Assembly (NCBI GenBank): GCA_905178155.1 | Contig: CAJINV010000006.1 | Location: forward strand, 4,470,339 to 4,534,338 | Reading direction: 5' to 3' | Origin: Amoebophrya sp. A120 | Taxonomy: Eukaryota > Sar > Dinophyceae > Syndiniales > Amoebophryaceae | DNA length: 64,000 bases | Part shown: in pieces, positions 9,923-21,200 of the stretch | Numbering within the stretch: position 1 is the stretch's first letter | How the letters are laid out: each line of letters begins with the position of its first letter | Notes under the pieces: generated by a model | What the model was told of the DNA's origin: nothing | Databases searched by the model: none | The model's input: only the letters and a program-made list of their open reading frames with translations | Translations under genes and position numbers: made by a program

Positions 9923-12900
9923 ATGTACCAACTCGCCTCCCCGTCCGATCCCTTTGAGCACCGGGTATCTCCCGGAAAACGCCGCCTCATCCGCGGTCCG
10001 AAGGATGGCGAAGATATTCCGGAGATACTTCCCATTCTTCCCTTCACAGACGTGCTGATTGACCTCTACAAGGGCGGCACGAAATTCGTCTATGATATGC
10101 AAATATGTCTGGGTCTGGAAGAATGCGAAATTTGTCATGCTAGTCTGGCATGACTCTGCACTCTGTATTGCGTGGCCACCAAGAGGTCCTCTGGCCTGTC
10201 ATGCAAAAGCGCAGCTTCTCATGCGAAATACGCAGCACAGAAGCACGAAAAGACTTGTCATGCTTGGCGGCGCATTAGAGAGCACTTATTGTTCACGAAC
10301 TTGCATCACAAGTTCCTAGACCCAGACATATTTGCATTTGATATCGTCAAGGAGCAAACCATTCTGGAGAAATTGGAGGAGAAGCGGGAGCTCTACAAGT
10401 CCGTCGCGGGAGAGGAGTCCTACCAACAGGACTTAGCCGAAGTGGGCTGCCGGTCTACCGATCCAAACGGCTGGACGGTTTTGCACTGGGCGGTGCAGAA
10501 TGACTTTCTCGAGGTCGCGAAATGGGTGTTGGAGTTGGAGAAATTCATCAATTTGAACGACGCAGAGCAATTTGGAAGTCCGAATAACGCGATGAGTCCA
10601 GGCGGGGACTCCAATTACCACTACTTTTCCGCCGCAGATAAGTACGGGCAGCGATGCGCACAGGACGAGTATTTCTAGTGGTTTTTTGCACGAAGTGCGT
10701 TTATCTGTCATGCGGAAGTCGCTAATGCAAAACAAAAGCACGAACCTGTCATGCGCGGGCTGAAGCTGATCGCAAGTTTATTCCATCACCATATATAGGG
10801 TATCCTGCAATACAAATAAATATCACAGGCACGGTCTGACACCGGTGATGCTTGCGGTCTTCCTATGGAGAGAAAAAAGTTTGTCACAGTCACTATGTTG
10901 GAGATTTTGCATTACAAATTTTTCTAGCATCACAACTTTTCTTTGCATTGCAGAAACACTAAGGGAAATCCCTTATGAAAAAGGCTGTGATGCATTTTTA
11001 CGCATGACAGGCATTTTTTGTATTGCAAAAACACCCATGAGTGATCGTGACGAACTTTTTTTCTCAGGATACTTCCTCGGCCACCAGGACATGCTCGAAC
11101 TCCTCATGAACGGCGACGTCAGCCTCGGTATGGATTGCAAATATGTCTGGGTCTGGGAGAGCCAAACTTGTGATGCTGCATTTGGATGCTAAAAAAATCT
11201 GTATTGCATCAGCAGCAAGAGGGGTCAAATTTGGCTACGCGGAGAGGGCATTTGTCATGCAGGACGCGCATCGATACGCGGAGAGGGCATTTGTCATGCA
11301 GGATGCGCATCGATAGGCGCTCAAAAAATCTGTGACGCTATGGCATACATCACAGACATCATGGATCATGGAAAATGTGCATGACAAACTTCTCCTCTTC
11401 CAGACCCAGACATTTTTACATTTGATACTCGGCATTGCGCCGCTGAAAGACCCCAGCTCTAGCACCTGCTCCTTCCTTATGACAGTGCACAGCCCCCCTC
11501 GTCCCCCTCATTTGTATTGCATGAACGGCAATACAAGCCTAAGCAAGAATGCCGGTTTTGCATCACAAATTCGCACTGGAGTGTAGTGCTATTTGGGCAC
11601 CCAGAACTTGTCATGCAAACAGTGCTAAGACTCAAAGGGTGAATTGGGTATTTTGCATGACAAATGAGAGGGACGACGAGGGGGAGTTGTGCACTGTCAT
11701 ATTCCTGTACGAAATCCGGAATAACTACGACTGCACGGTGCTGCACTACGCTGCTATGCGAGACCGGTGCGACATGATTCCGTTTTTGCTCTATCGAGAA
11801 GAAAGATCCCCCCTTCCCATATCAAAACAAATCTGTGATGCAGATTTGTGGTCACAAGTCAGCTTTTTCATGCTAGAAGGCAAAAGATGCGGGCTGTAGT
11901 GCTAGCGGCGTGGGAAAGCCTTGCGTCTTCAGCATGACAGGAGGCAGGTGTGAGTGGGAAACAGCATGACAAGCTGCCTGCAAACGAGGCGACAACTGCG
12001 CCTCTTTGCCTTCTAGTAATACAAGTCCACTTGTGTACTCAAATACAGCTTCACAAATTTCGCTTGTGATATGGGGGTGGGAGATTTTTCATTTTGATAC
12101 GCTCTCCTTCCTAGACAGCGACGAGGACAAGTACATGCTGTTAAACGCCGAAGAGTATCCACTGCAAAAGTATCGTACTCGTACTACTTGCACCTATACA
12201 TGACAAATCTACCTGCTAGGGTAAGTCCGCATTACAAATTTCACTTGTATTAGTGCTGAGCCAATTTGTGATGCAATTTATACATAGTAGCACGATGACG
12301 ATACTTTTGCAATGCATAAAGACCGCGCGGGCGAGACTGCCTTGCACCACGCCTGCTTCCACATGTTCCCGCGTATAGTAGTCAACGATTTTGCTATAAA
12401 ATGATTTTTTCGCATCCGCATGACATCAATCGTGACAGCATGACAAAAATGTGGATCGTGGTGTTTTAGTTGTCTGAGCAGTACACAACAAAGAACTTCT
12501 GCGCATAACAAAAATAAAATTGTATGAGCATGTAAATTTAAATTTTTCTTCACAGGTACCATCCATGCTCTTTTGAACCAGCCCCAGACTAACGGAAACC
12601 TTCGCAACCATGTCTCGAAACTGCCGTTAGACGTCGCATTGGATCGGGCAGAGTTTGCGAAGTCGGACTTCCCCAGCATTTTGAAGCAGTTGCACGAGTA
12701 CCACGATAAAAATTATGAACTGCAAAAGCATCGTACTGGTATAACTTGCAATACAGATTAGCTCAGCATTACAAATTGAATTTGTAATGCGGATTTGCCT
12801 TAACAAAAAGTTTTGTAATGCATAAAAGCAATTAGTACGAGTGCGACGCTTTTGCACAGGATAAAAACCTGCCCGAGCTGAAATCCAACGAGGAAATCCG

Positions 12901-14384
12901 GCAAACCATCGGGCAGATTGCGTATGCAAGAAAAAAACTGTGTAAGTGTAACTCTGTAATGCAGATGAACATGCAACAGAGTTACACCTGTCATGCCAGA
13001 CAACCATGAAGTCCTCTTTTCGTGTGTGTCTTCCCGTACAAGCCACGCATGACAGGTTATTTTTTCTGTCATGTAGAGCAAATGCAAATTTGTGATGCTG
13101 TCAGCCAAAGAAAGTTACACTAGCACAGTTTTTTTCTTGGATATTGTGCGGGACGAGACAACAAAACGGTACCACAAGCGGCAGCTGAGGAAGAAACTGA
13201 TGCTGTTGCAGGAGCAGCAGCGACAAATGGAGTTTGAAAAGTCGAACTTCATGATGTCGTATGAACTGCAAAAGTATCGTACTCGTATAAATGCGTTACA
13301 AATTTTCTCAGCATGAGAAATAAAATTTGTAATGCTATTTTGCCTTGACAAAGAAATTTGTAATGCAAGGCCTGCATTTATACGAGTGCGATACTTTTGC
13401 ACAGCATATTTCGGGCGGTATGGGTGGAAACGGGTCGAAGTTCGCGTTTTACATATCCTTGGTAAAAACAGCCCCACGCCAGAGCAGTCAAGATGGGAAC
13501 TTTGCAACACAAATCCAGAAGCTTTGGAAGCCGCGCATGACAAGCTCCTGCTTCTTTCTGTAGTGTAGTGCAGGTTGGCGAGGACAGCTGCATCACAAAT
13601 CCATCCGCTTATCCTGTTTACAGCATTACAGATTATGCCAAATAAACACGACTATGCATGCCTCTCACGGGGATGCGCATCACAAACGTTCCTGTATACG
13701 CAAATCTGCATGACAAGAACTATGGGATGGGGACCACGTTTTTACTCAGGATATTACAGTGAAGAAGACCTCCATGCGGATGAAGTGGACCACTTCGGAG
13801 ACAACGGAGAGGAAGATGTAGAGGATGCGGTAGTCACTATCCTGTGTAAAAACGTCCCCACGACCCAAGAGTCACGATGGGAAATCTCCTATACAAATCA
13901 CCCAGCTTTGGTTGTTGCGCATGACAATTTTGGCCCCATAGTGTAATCCTGTCTAGCATGCTAGTTCAGCAGCGTCACAGATCTACCGCATCGCGCTGGT
14001 TCGAGCGTGACAAAATCCGAAACACCACTAGAAAACGCTTCTCATTATGGGGCGCCGCATGAGAAATATTCCCAGCATGCAGATTTGCAGTACAGCTCTG
14101 GGGTAGGGACATTTTGAATTAGGATAGTCACCCGCGGGGACGGGTTTTGGCACCCGGCGAACGACCTCCACGGGCGGTTGGGGTCGAAGGAAGAGACGAC
14201 GCTACTGAACCACGAGCAGGCCACGGTGGAATTCGATACTACAACGACGGCCCGGGGAACAAGTGGTGGCCAGCATTCCGCCGGGATGAATGGCGCGGAG
14301 CGAAGGGCGATGAACAGTGGCAGCGCGGGTACAGCTAAACATAAGCTAGGGAGGGTGAACAAACACGGGGTGGCGGAGTACTAA
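9923..14384 (+). CDS. ankyrin-repeat protein with coiled-coil and acidic/polar tail
   Basis: About 14 exons joined by eye: 9923-10090, 10349-10647, 10835-10863, 11077-11128, 11433-11477, 11707-11791, 12105-12155, 12324-12372, 12556-12713, 12868-12922, 13151-13259, 13414-13453, 13759-13837, 14132-14384; about 490 residues. Ankyrin units are visible as DPNGWTVLHWAVQNDFLEVA, YDCTVLHYAAMRDRCDMIPF and RAGETALHHACFH, with a fourth in LTPVMLAVFLGHQDMLELLM, whose phenylalanine-leucine codons are split by an intron. A basic/glutamine-rich helix (RKKLMLLQEQQRQMEFEK) follows, then an acidic stretch (EEDLHADEVDHFGDNGEED) and a polar tail ending VNKHGVAEY. Ankyrin domains bind proteins; no enzyme domain is seen, so the partner and location are unknown. 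One exon is only 29 bases. The start Met at 9923 gives MYQLASPSDPF; upstream exons cannot be excluded. Confidence 0.82.
10091..10343. mobile_element. family A introner in ankyrin gene
   Basis: TSD TCGTC at 10086-10090 and 10344-10348. Removal gives TKFVKEQTIL. Confidence 0.92.
10648..10834. other. intron without clear TIR in ankyrin gene
   Basis: ACGG at 10644-10647 and 10831-10834. Removal restores KYG-LTPVMLAV. It contains GTCATGC words but no matching ends; possibly an aged introner. Confidence 0.6.
10864..11071. mobile_element. family F introner
   Basis: Starts TATGGAGAGAAAAAAGTTTG and ends ACTTTTTTTCTCAGGATA. TSD CTTCC at 10859-10863 and 11072-11076. Confidence 0.9.
11129..11427. mobile_element. 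family A introner with internal 39-bp duplication
   Basis: TSD CTCGG at 11124-11128 and 11428-11432. The interior holds a tandem duplication at 11236-11274 and 11275-11313. Confidence 0.9.
11478..11701. mobile_element. family J introner
   Basis: Starts TATGACAGTGCACAGCCCCC and ends GTTGTGCACTGTCATA. TSD TTCCT at 11473-11477 and 11702-11706. Confidence 0.92.
11792..12099. mobile_element. family D introner
   Basis: Starts TATCGAGAAGAAAGATCCCC and ends GATTTTTCATTTTGATA. TSD (T/C)GCTC at 11787-11791 and 12100-12104. Confidence 0.88.
12156..12318. mobile_element. family B introner
   Basis: Starts TATCCACTGCAAAAGTATCG. TSD AAGAG/AAGAC at 12151-12155 and 12319-12323. Confidence 0.88.
12373..12555 (+). 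other. probable GT-AG intron in ankyrin gene
   Basis: GTATAG at the start, TTCTTCACAG at the end. The join reads FPR-TIHALLNQ in frame. It holds GCATGACAAAAATG but no TIR. Confidence 0.65.
12714..12863. mobile_element. family B introner
   Basis: Starts TATGAACTGCAAAAGCATCG and ends CGCTTTTGCACAGGATA. TSD AAAA. Frame: YHDKNLPELK. Confidence 0.88.
12923..13143. mobile_element. family K introner
   Basis: Starts TATGCAAGAAAAAAACTGTG and ends CACAGTTTTTTTCTTGGATA. Imperfect TSD ATTGCG/TTGTGCG. Frame: GQIVRDETTK. Confidence 0.85.
13260..13408. mobile_element. family B introner
   Basis: Starts TATGAACTGCAAAAGTATCG and ends TACTTTTGCACAGCATA. TSD TGTCG/TTTCG. Frame: NFMMSGGMGG. Confidence 0.88.
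13454..13753. mobile_element. family C introner
   Basis: Starts TATCCTTGGTAAAAACAGCC and ends CGTTTTTACTCAGGATA. TSD TTACA at 13449-13453 and 13754-13758. Confidence 0.9.
13838..14126. mobile_element. family C introner
   Basis: Starts TATCCTGTGTAAAAACGTCC. TSD GTCAC at 13833-13837 and 14127-14131. Confidence 0.9.
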
Positions 14385-15282
14385 TAAATTCGATCAAAAC
14401 CACGCGGGTCGCAAAACTACAAAAGGCCATCAGGCTGCTCAGCTGTTGACTTCATAATTTGATGCCCATTTATTTTTACTATTACTTGACTTTCGAGCGG
14501 AGAAATCGAAATCCGGTCGCTTTGTTTACTGTTGATGACTTTGAACGCCACTGTTTCGTTTCCATATTATTGTTGTAAAATGCATACTGGTTGATAATTC
14601 TGCCATCACTGTATCTATTCAGAAGATGAAAGTATTGTTTGATTGCACGACGAAAAGATTGAATTCCATTTCTACCGCGCTGGGAAAAGAACGATGTTGT
14701 GTACATGTACAATAGGATTCAGTTGAACAGCCTACTTACAAGGCTTCTACGAACAAATAGAAAACACATCGAAAGCGGCTCATATCTGATGAGGAGAGAG
14801 GGGGTGACAGTAGTATATAATTGTCGCCCTGAGTAACATCGTGTATGTTCGAGATGTTCGACTTCGACAATTTTCATCATTCATTATCGCATCTTTCAGC
14901 ACTGATCACAGCTTCTAAATAACGGAAAGGAAATTTCGAAATTGCGCAAACGGAGACGACCATGACGAACGACTAGTCGTGCAGCTCGTCTGAAGACGGT
15001 GTGAGTGCAAAAAATGTGTGAGTTATTGGATCCTCGTTTGTCGTCTGGTCCTCGTGTTGACAAAATCAGTAAATTGATGTATTCGAAGAACATTTACCCA
15101 CAACTGTAACGGAAGTAACATAGATACAACCATGTTGTAGTAGAAAGATCGATGTATAAATCAAACCTAAACGAAAGGAGATGGAGAACCCCTCCAAAAA
15201 TCCTAAAAATTCTTGTTAAACCAAAACAAGAAGGACCCAAGAACGACCCGCACGACAAGGACAACCCGGGATTTTTATCAAA
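14385..15282. other. intergenic region, AT-richer
   Basis: No exon or introner was recognised. The stretch is visibly richer in A and T than the flanking genes. Confidence 0.45.
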
Positions 15283-18200
15283 ATGGTCGGCTCTGTATTT
15301 TTAGCTCCGCACACGACGTGGTCGCAGTCGCACTCGGCGCACCTTCACTTTCTCCCCCTCGCCGAGGATCCACTTTCTAGAACCACTACGTCTTTCTACC
15401 TGGACTGCGACGAGGAGCCAGGAATCTGGAGCGTCTCGCAGGGACCCAAAGTGAATTTCACAAAAGCCTACGAACGGTTTTACCGAGAGAAGCTACGGGA
15501 TCTGAAAGCGATTTTTGCGACAAATAACGCACCAGGAGGTTCATTTTATCCTTTGGACTCCAGCTTTACCGCCAAGCACGCGCGGTTGCAGCCGGCCTAC
15601 GCCATGGTGGACTCTCTCGGCATTGACTACAGCAATAAGATATGGATTGCAAAAGTGTCTGGGTCTGGAAGGTTGCAACTTGTAATGCTGTCTTTGGATT
15701 CCAAAAAAATGTGTATTGCATGACCAGCAACAGGACTCCAGTTTGTGCTACGTGGAGAGGGCATTTCTCATGCGAAATAGGCATTAGGAAGCCCTCTAAA
15801 AATCTGTGTTCTTGCTAGATCATGCATTAGAGGCATCAATCATCATACAAAATATGCATGACAAGTCTGCATTCTTCCAGACCCAGACATTTTTACATTT
15901 GATATAAGAACCGAAGCAGCAACCCGATTGAAAACGAAATCATCGAGAACATTTCCTCGAAGTCCGCACCGAAGATTGGCGGCGATCCGGACATCGCCGC
16001 CAAGATTTGTGTGAAGGAAGGCGTTGCGAAGTGCGGCGGATTTTGCGCGAACCCGTTTCTGGGCAGGACGTACTTCTACGAGGGCGAAGGGTTCTTTCCA
16101 CACGAGGAAGATGCGCTCAGTGCTGGCGGAGAAGCAGCAGCAGCGGCAGAAGCTCCTCCAACTGCCACAGAGGGTGAACAAGCGGGTTCGGCTGCAGAGG
16201 ACGTCGCCGAGGACTCAACAGCGGCCACCTCGGGGGAGCCGACACCAGAACCAGATCAGGGGCTGATTCAGGACCCGTCCCAGATGAAATATTACAATGA
16301 CAGATGCCACCTCCCCATATCAAATAAACGGAAATCTGTGATGCACATTCTTTGTGGTCACATTCACAAATCAGCTTTGTGATGCTAGAAGGCAAATAAA
16401 GATGCGGACTGTAGTGCTGGCTAGCGTGGGAATAAACCTATGCGTCTCCAGCATGACAGGAGGCAACTAGACAAGTGGGAAACAGCATGACAAATTACCT
16501 GCAAGCCAGGCCGCAGCTGCGTCTCTTGGCCTTCTAGCAATACAAAGCGACTTGTGATGTACTCAAATACAGCATTAGAAATTTCGGTTCCGATATGGGG
16601 AGGTGGACGAATTTTTCCTTTTGATATGAGACAACGCATGTTCTTTGTATACGAGAACACGCCAAAGTACAAAGACATGGGGTTTTTTGACACCCTGTCC
16701 GAGACCGAACTCCAGCGGGACCGGTATCGCTTCGAGAACCGGTGTATCAAATGCAAATATGTCTGGGTCTGGAAATAACCTGCGATGCTGAATTGCGCAT
16801 TTTGATTGCAGCGCTTGCAACAGCAGCCAAGCATGACAAACTTTCGGAACGCTTTGTTTCTGCTGCGTGGCGCGCATGACAAATTGCCTTTCTGCATAAC
16901 AAGAAAAGCTCCTGCTCATTTGCTGCTCATCCAACACAGATTTTCCAGGAATGCAAGATAAGCATTACAAGTTGCAAGAACCTTCCAGACCCGGGCATAT
17001 TTGCATTGCATACGGTGGTTTTGCTACGCGAACCAGGCACCGAGCGTGGTAACGTACATGCGAATATCCTGTGCAAAAGTATCGTACTCGCAATCATCAT
17101 GTTCATGCGTTTACAAATCTTTTTCTTGAGGTCAATCAGCATTACAAATTTTATTTCTCATGCTGAGGAAATTTGTAATGCGTTTTTACGAGTGCGAATC
17201 TTTTGCAATGCATAGCGAAACGTGGTGAAAGACGCGGAGCAAAATGGGGGCGGTCCCAATGATGGAAAACTCTACTACCCAAACTGGCGGAGGTATCGTA
17301 CGAAAAAACTGTTTCGTTGTGAACATTTTCTTTGCAAGTTGTTTTGCATCACATGTTCGTTACGCATGACACCGAAAAAATGGCGTTCGTGTCTCGTCAA
17401 CACAAGGGAAAAGAACACAAACTAGAGTAATTCCATGCCTTGCATGTGTAGCAAGAAGACAAACACTTCTTCTGTGTTGCATTCTATGGACCACAAGTTC
17501 ACGACAACGAAACAAACGACTTCTTCTTACGATAGCAGGGCGGAGCTGTTTCCGCCGGGACAACACGGAGGAGGAGAACAAGGCGCGGATACTATCCAAA
17601 TGAAAAATCCTCCCTCGCCATACTTACTAGAACGGAGACTTGTGTAGTATGGCTTGCTACCACAAATCACGCTGTCATGCTAGAAGGCCAAAGATTCGGA
17701 TTGTAGTGGTGGCTGGCGTGGGAAAGCCTTGCATCTTCAGCATGAAAGGAGGCAACTGGAAGTGGAAAACAGCATGACGAACTGCGCGCAATTCAGGCCA
17801 CAACTGCGTCTCTTGGCCTTCTAGCAATACAAGTCGACTTCTCTACGCCAATCCAGCATCACAAGTGTCCTTATTCAAAATGGGGAGGGGGGATTTTTTC
17901 TTGCAATAGATACTGAGGATCCAGATGCCGCTACGGTGGACATCAGCCAGCGTGTCTTCAAGGAAGATTTTCGCATAAAGGATGACGCGCGCACGGCGAC
18001 CGGGCAGAATCTCGGAGCGGATTCCTTCACCACAGACGCATTATGCGTTGCAAAAGTATGAGTATCGTGGTCGTACTAGTAGTAGGTACACACTGCATAA
18101 CAAATTGACTCAGCATAAATGAAATTTGTAATGCGGATTTACCTCAAGAAGTAGCTTTGTGATGCACAAGCGCAGTTACAATTAGTACGAATACGAGTGC

Positions 18201-21200
18201 GATACTTTTTTGATGGATTAGCATCGGCCCGGATCAACTTCCGCGAGGGGGATGACGAGAGCAACATTTCCGCGATGAAGCAAATCTGTTCGAACTTCAC
18301 CTATATCAAATGCAAATATCCCTGGACGTCTGGCAGGTTGGAACATGTGATGCGTCCCGTGGATCACACGAAAATCTGTCTTGCGTGATCACCAAACTAC
18401 CTTGCCCTTTTCTGACCACCATGAGCGGGAGTTTCTCATGCAGGACAGACATGATAGAGACCTCGCAGAAACTGTCATGCTGGATCCTGCATTCTAGATC
18501 TCACAGGGCATGGAAATTCTGCATGAAAAGTTTTCACTCTTCCAGACATCCAGGGAGATTTGCACTTGATAAGCTACCAGAGCGGCTTGGCCAAGGACCA
18601 CTGGCCCGTCGGGGACGCGTGTGACGTATCCTGTGCAAAAGTATCGTATGCTCGTATTGCAATAATATGCATTACAAATTTTTTTCTGAAGCTAAATCCG
18701 CATTACGAATTTTATTTCTCATGCTGAGGAAATTTGTGTTGCGCTTGCATATATACAAGTGCGATACGTTTGCAGTTCATATGACGGATTCTGCTACAAC
18801 AAAAAGTCAAGAAAAGGCCGGTTCTTCGCCAACCTGTTGGAGAAAAACCCGGAAACGGGCGTGGTGGCACCGAAGAAGGTATCCTGAGTAAAAACGGAAC
18901 CCACACCGCAAAGAAAGACGTCAAGATGGCGATTTTGCTACACAAATCAAGAAGTCGTGGCTGTTTCGCATGACAAATTTGGACTGGTTATTGTAGAAGT
19001 GCTCTGCGAGGTAGTGCAGACACGACAGCACAAACCGACAACCTAATCCTGATTCCAGCATCACAAACAAACTTCCAGATAGCATTTTAGAAAAGGGCTC
19101 TCATGTTGGGGCTGCGCATGAGAAGCATTTCATGCATGCCACACTGCATGACCAGTTCCAGTCTTCGTTTTGGGAGGTGGGGACGTAGTTTTTACACAGG
19201 ATAGAAGGACAGCGAGCTTTACGAGGACGCGGGGGAGCAGAGCGGAACGAGCGACCAGATGTCCGATATCAAAGTGAAAAATCCCCCCTCCCCATATCAA
19301 GAAGAAATTTCGGATGCTGGGTTTGCGTAAGTACACAAATGACGTCTCTCTTGCAGTATGGGACTGCTACCGGCGCAGCCAGATTCTCAGCCTGTTTAGG
19401 AGTGTAAGATGCGTCTAGCTGTTTAGCATGAGAAACGCCGGCCTTGTGGGCCCAACAGCATGAGAAACTGCATCCACAAAGCAGCGCACTCAACGGCGCT
19501 TGCCTTCTTGCAAGACAGAGCGAATTTGTGGCCACAAATCTGCATCACAAATTTTCAGAGTGATGCCTTTTTAATATGGGGACGGTGGATTTTTCTTCAC
19601 GATATCCGAACCCGGGCAATGGGCGTGCTTCTTTGCCAACGCCAAAGAGCATGTGGCTTTGACGGAGGAAAACGAGCACGCCGAACTCTTGGCGAAGCGA
19701 AATTTCCTGCACAACCGCGAGTATTGTGACGAAAAATCCCCCCTTCCCATATTGAAAAGGCGTCCGTTGCGAAATTTGTGATGCAGATTTGTGGTCACAA
19801 ATCATTTTTGTCTTGCAAAGAGGCAAGCGGGGTGGGATGCGCCGCATTATGGATGCGGTTTGTCATGCTGCTTGGCCTACGGGGCAGCGCAGGCGTTTCC
19901 CATGCTAAGCAGCTAGACCCTTGCGCACCTAAACAGCCTAAGAATCTGCCCGCAATTCCCCACACCAAGACAGACCCCATTTGTGTACGCAGAGCATCAG
20001 AAATTTTCTCTGATTTTCTTTTGATATGGGGAGGGGGGATTTTTTCTCTTGATAGCGAGTGCTTGACGACGAGCGCGGTGTCGAGCTCGGAGAAGAGCAG
20101 TGCCCATCGCTACACCGGTACGGCCGACTGCACGGACCCGGACACGAAGCTGGGGCACCAGTGGTGCGAACGGTGTACGAAAACGAAGCAGAACCTCCTG
20201 TTGCAGTATCGCAAGAAAAAACTGTTTCACTGTAAGCTTGTAATGGAGAAAGTGTATCCGAGAAGTGTTTGTCTTGGTACACATGCAAGACAATGGATTT
20301 TTAGCTGTCTTTTCCCTTAGGAATCTCGCATGGCAAATTTTCTCTGCGATGTAGAGCAAACTTGTGATGCGGATCTTCCAAAATCATCACAGTGAAACAG
20401 TTTTTTGGTGGGATATGCAGCCTTCGATGTTTAAAGCGGCTATGCACGCTCTGGGCGTGAATCTGCAGGGCCCGAAACCCCGATCCCCCTACGGCGCGCT
20501 CTCTGCGTCCCAAACCATCGAGAGCGAGTTGAACTTGGCCCAGACGTTTGGGTCGGCGTTCTACAGTAGTACGATCCCAACCGCGAGGGTGACGGGAAGT
20601 AGTGCGAGTAGTGCCGTCTCGTCCTCGGATATCACAGGAAAAAAGTGTTACAGTTACACACTTATATATTGGAGTTTCTGCATCACAAAGTCGCTCGAAA
20701 TGGCAAAGAAAACCTGTGATGCACAGGCTATAAGAGAAAACACTTACACGAATGAAATGAGGCTGGCAAGCATTTCCTGCATGACCACAGAGGTCGTCTG
20801 TCTTGCTTGTCTTCCATAAGAATGTGTACTTAAACTGTAACACGTTTTTCTCAGGATATCGGAAAGCCCAGCGAAGCAGGTGTGCCGCAACGTGGTCAAC
20901 AAGTTTGTCGGGCGCACGACTTTGCCGACGCTATCGTAAGGAAAAATGCCCCTACCCCCGAACTTGGAGGCATTTGTATTGCAAACCTTTCCAAATGAAA
21001 CATTCGCCCTCTTGCATCTATCAGCATCACAAATTTGCCATGCTGAATAGCGCAGATCTGTGATGCAAAGGAGCCCGACAGCAGGCGGATCTGTGATGCA
21101 AAAGATTCCTTGCGCATCTAGATTCTGCATCAGAATAAATGCTCGCGCTCCTTTCATGCAAGACAAAAGCCTTTCATTTGGAAACTTTGCATGAGAAACT

